A stretch of 64,000 nt of DNA from the NCBI RefSeq assembly GCF_036785885.1, contig NC_092312.1, positions 12,852,001 to 12,916,000 on the forward strand, given 5' to 3'. A program made the position numbers and the translations under genes. Origin of the DNA: Coffea arabica. Lineage: Eukaryota > Streptophyta > Magnoliopsida > Gentianales > Rubiaceae. This document shows, piece after piece, positions 61,801 to 64,000 of the stretch. The first letter of the stretch is position 1. Each line of letters starts with the position of its first letter. The notes under the pieces are model-generated. The model was not told the origin of the DNA. It searched no databases and saw only the letters and a list, made by a program, of their open reading frames with translations.

Positions 61801-64000
61801 TTATAGAAAGAAAGACCTTTGAAGCTTAGTACAATGTAAATATGAATTGAACTGCAGCTCCTGTTTTAAAACATCAAGCTTTGCATGAAAGATTCGAGTG
61901 AGGAGGTCCGGCCTGTTATGTGCTTCATCTGTTGAAAGCATGAGATTCTTTATCTCTGGCCATGAAGGATTGCAAGTCATTGTAATGAATAAATCTGGTT
62001 TGCCAAATTTCTGGACCAAAGCCATAGCATCAACATATCTCCTTTTCATGTCTCGAGGGCCTCCTATGAATGAAGCTGGAAGGACTACTCGTTGGCCTAC
62101 TTTTGAAGCTTGGCATTGACCTGTTATAACACTATCCATTACGCCTTGCAGCTGCTCTCTCCTTATGAATTCTTGTTTGCTTTTATAGTAATCCAATCTC
62201 TGACTTTCAATTTTGATATACATATCCACAACATATTGCTGAAGTAATCTACCAGTGTTAAGTATGTTTGGAGAATATTTGTCTCTGATCTGCAATTTAT
62301 AAGCATAATATTCTCGCATTGACACAAATTCACCATTGTTTTCAGGATCATTGGAAACTGAAAGTTACAAAAATAAGGTATAAGTAACTGGTTTCACTAT
62401 ATTATTCTCGCATTGACACAAATTCACCATTGTTTTCAGGATCATTGGAAACTGAAAGTTACAAAAATAAGGTATAAGTAACTGGTTTCACTATATGAAG
62501 TTGCATACATTGATAAGATATAGGATCATGTGAGACTAATCGAAGATAATGCGAGTAGTATGTTCTCAAAACAAGTAATTCAGCATCAGTAATTATGTAA
62601 GCAAGATGTGAGCAATGCACATAAGTAATGTATAAGACATTTGCATATAGATAATGTATTAGTTATTCATCTTAGGAATACCTTCTTCTTCAGCAGATAT
62701 CATGTGTTCAGCAGATTTGAAATTGGTGAGGACAGCAGTAGGTTTGTTTCTCTGAACAGATCTTTTTCTCTTTTTGGCATTTTCTCTGACAAATCTTCTG
62801 ATTCCAGGATGCCAGCCTGTTTCACCAAGTGCAAATAATAGTGGATATTGGAGAGGATCGTAACAGCCATAATAGTACTGGACGAGGTGATCCCTTCCTT
62901 CTTTTGTATAAATTTTAATGTGTCTAGCATAACTTGTTCCTGAACTCTCTGTTTCTGTCCAAAGAGCTGCAACCTGAGAAGCTGTTGGATGGTTGAATAC
63001 TCGTTGATCATTCTGTGAATGTGATTTCAGGACTATCTGATATGAATCCAAATTTGGAACGTTTCTTAGACTGCGCAGAAAACATGCGTATGGATTAGAC
63101 TTCATGACTTCCATGATCTTCATTACTATACTCTCTGTTAATCTTTCTGAAACTGCCATTCTGTTTTGAAGCTCATGATCTGTATCATGAAAATACAGTT
63201 GCAGATATAATCCAGATCCTCCATGTGGAATATGATCTTTGATAAAGTGATAGCTTTGTCCTTGAACTTTGAAGGTATAAATGCCATTTGTTCTCTTGCA
63301 AAGTGATTTATCATAGTGTACACCAAAGGAAGTAAAGGCAAACATATTATTATATGTTCTGACATATGTACGAAAGGATAAAGCTTCATCAGAATGACCA
63401 GTGAACAATTCTACAAGAATATCTGGCAATTTATTCTCATGGAGAACTACTTGTCCGTCTGAGCAACAGAAATTGGGTGTCTCAGAGTGCATTTTTTTCC
63501 CTCCACAGTACTGACAATCAACTTTTGCAGGTAATCTATCTGCCTGATGATTAATAAATTCGAGTGCATGAACTCCATCAACAGGCTGATTACCTATAGA
63601 TTTAGCAATTAGTTCAGCTAAACTAAAGGTTGGAACTGAACATAAGGAGGTAAAAGAGGAACAATCAGTGATTTGTAATCTGTACCTCTGTTTTTTTCTT
63701 TTTGTTATTAATAGCTTTCACTTGTTTCGCTGATGAATGCTTTTTGCCTGAATGATTCAAGTATATATAATTAGAAGCAGAAGCCATAAGCTTTATACAT
63801 GTAGTGGTAGCAATATGATCAAGGTATTTGTATGAATAGAAGTGGTTTGAGGTTACATAATGCATACTGAAGTTTTCTGATCAACATCAGAAGCAATTAA
63901 ACAATTTAATATATTTTAATGAGATGGTTATTTGATGGATTTTTTATGCCAAATTAGTTTACAACAATAGTGAGAAATAAGAAACTTGATAGTACACAAA
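61801..64000 (-). mobile_element. Truncated Helitron (rolling-circle transposon), 5' coding part
   Basis: The minus strand encodes the N-terminal part of a plant Helitron Rep/helicase in two exons. The first runs from about 63690 to 62682 and holds a zinc-finger-like CQYCGGKKMHSETPNFCC and the region around HGGSGLYLQLYF, ending AEEE. An intron (62681-62358) follows, then an exon to 61801 with VSMREYYAYKLQIRD, LQQYVVDMYIKIE and the Helitron-like signature DLFITMTCNPSWPE. Family-like sequence stops near 61850, before the HUH nuclease motif; the helicase and the 3' CTRR-hairpin end are not seen. The copy therefore lacks the parts needed to move. Its 5' terminus is outside the window. It lies beyond the last visible API5 exon, probably within the API5 terminal intron. 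Confidence 0.85.
62309..62496. repeat. Perfect 94-bp tandem duplication across a Helitron splice acceptor
   Basis: Units 62309-62402 and 62403-62496 look identical. Each contains the minus-strand acceptor AACTTTCAG followed by TTTCCAATGATCC, so a second copy of the acceptor and exon start lies inside the intron. Confidence 0.9.

Overview
The window is plant nuclear DNA. Evidence: AT-rich sequence, GT-AG introns with plant-type exon layouts, AP2/ERF factors, a class III peroxidase, GDSL esterases, a nuclear tRNA-Glu gene, and many MITE-type repeats. Protein similarity suggests a eudicot, perhaps an asterid, but nothing here fixes the species. Exon models were built by hand from reading frames, splice sites and remembered family sequence. 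The small exons and the first ATG of each gene are the least certain parts.

Layout. 1-9.7 kb: two intronless AP2/ERF transcription factor genes facing each other (plus 1403-1984, minus 5720-6586), with fold-back MITEs and a 5'-truncated LINE between them. 9.8-25.1 kb: three GDSL esterase/lipase genes, two in tandem on plus (9797-16902 and 19393-22126) and one on minus (22473-25137). They share a five-exon plan in which exons 2 and 3 are exactly 131 and 234 nt in all three. The first gene is stretched by transposons in each of its three long introns. 25.1-28.0 kb: repeat-bearing spacer, then tRNA-Glu(CTC). 28.4-34.4 kb: SNI1 (SMC5/6-associated repressor of defence genes), 15 exons, with an E2F-like site upstream. 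35.4-38.6 kb: D-aminoacyl-tRNA deacylase on minus, 8 exons, with one probable GC-AG intron. 38.9-39.4 kb: a composite poly(A) retroposon with a 14-bp target duplication. 40.4-42.9 kb: class III peroxidase on minus (PRX19-like). 45.8-49.5 kb: mitochondrial F1-ATPase assembly factor of the ATP11 family on plus. 51.5-61.5 kb: API5 (apoptosis inhibitor 5) on plus, with two exons perfectly duplicated in tandem and a GC-AG intron. Its last exon is not in the window. 61.8 kb to the end: a truncated Helitron on minus that lies after the last visible API5 exon.

The genes do not form a pathway. The GDSL cluster is the only clear local family expansion. SNI1 and API5 are nuclear, DTD clears mischarged tRNAs, ATP11 acts in mitochondria, and the peroxidase and esterases enter the secretory route. 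The most unusual features are structural: the perfect 355-bp tandem duplication inside API5, whose full inclusion would break the reading frame; a perfect 94-bp duplication over a Helitron splice acceptor; a hAT-type element packed with GGATCC motifs and an exact 8-bp target duplication; and a family of Mutator-like fold-back MITEs with about 9-bp target duplications. I found no CRISPR array, no rRNA, and no clear new gene system.
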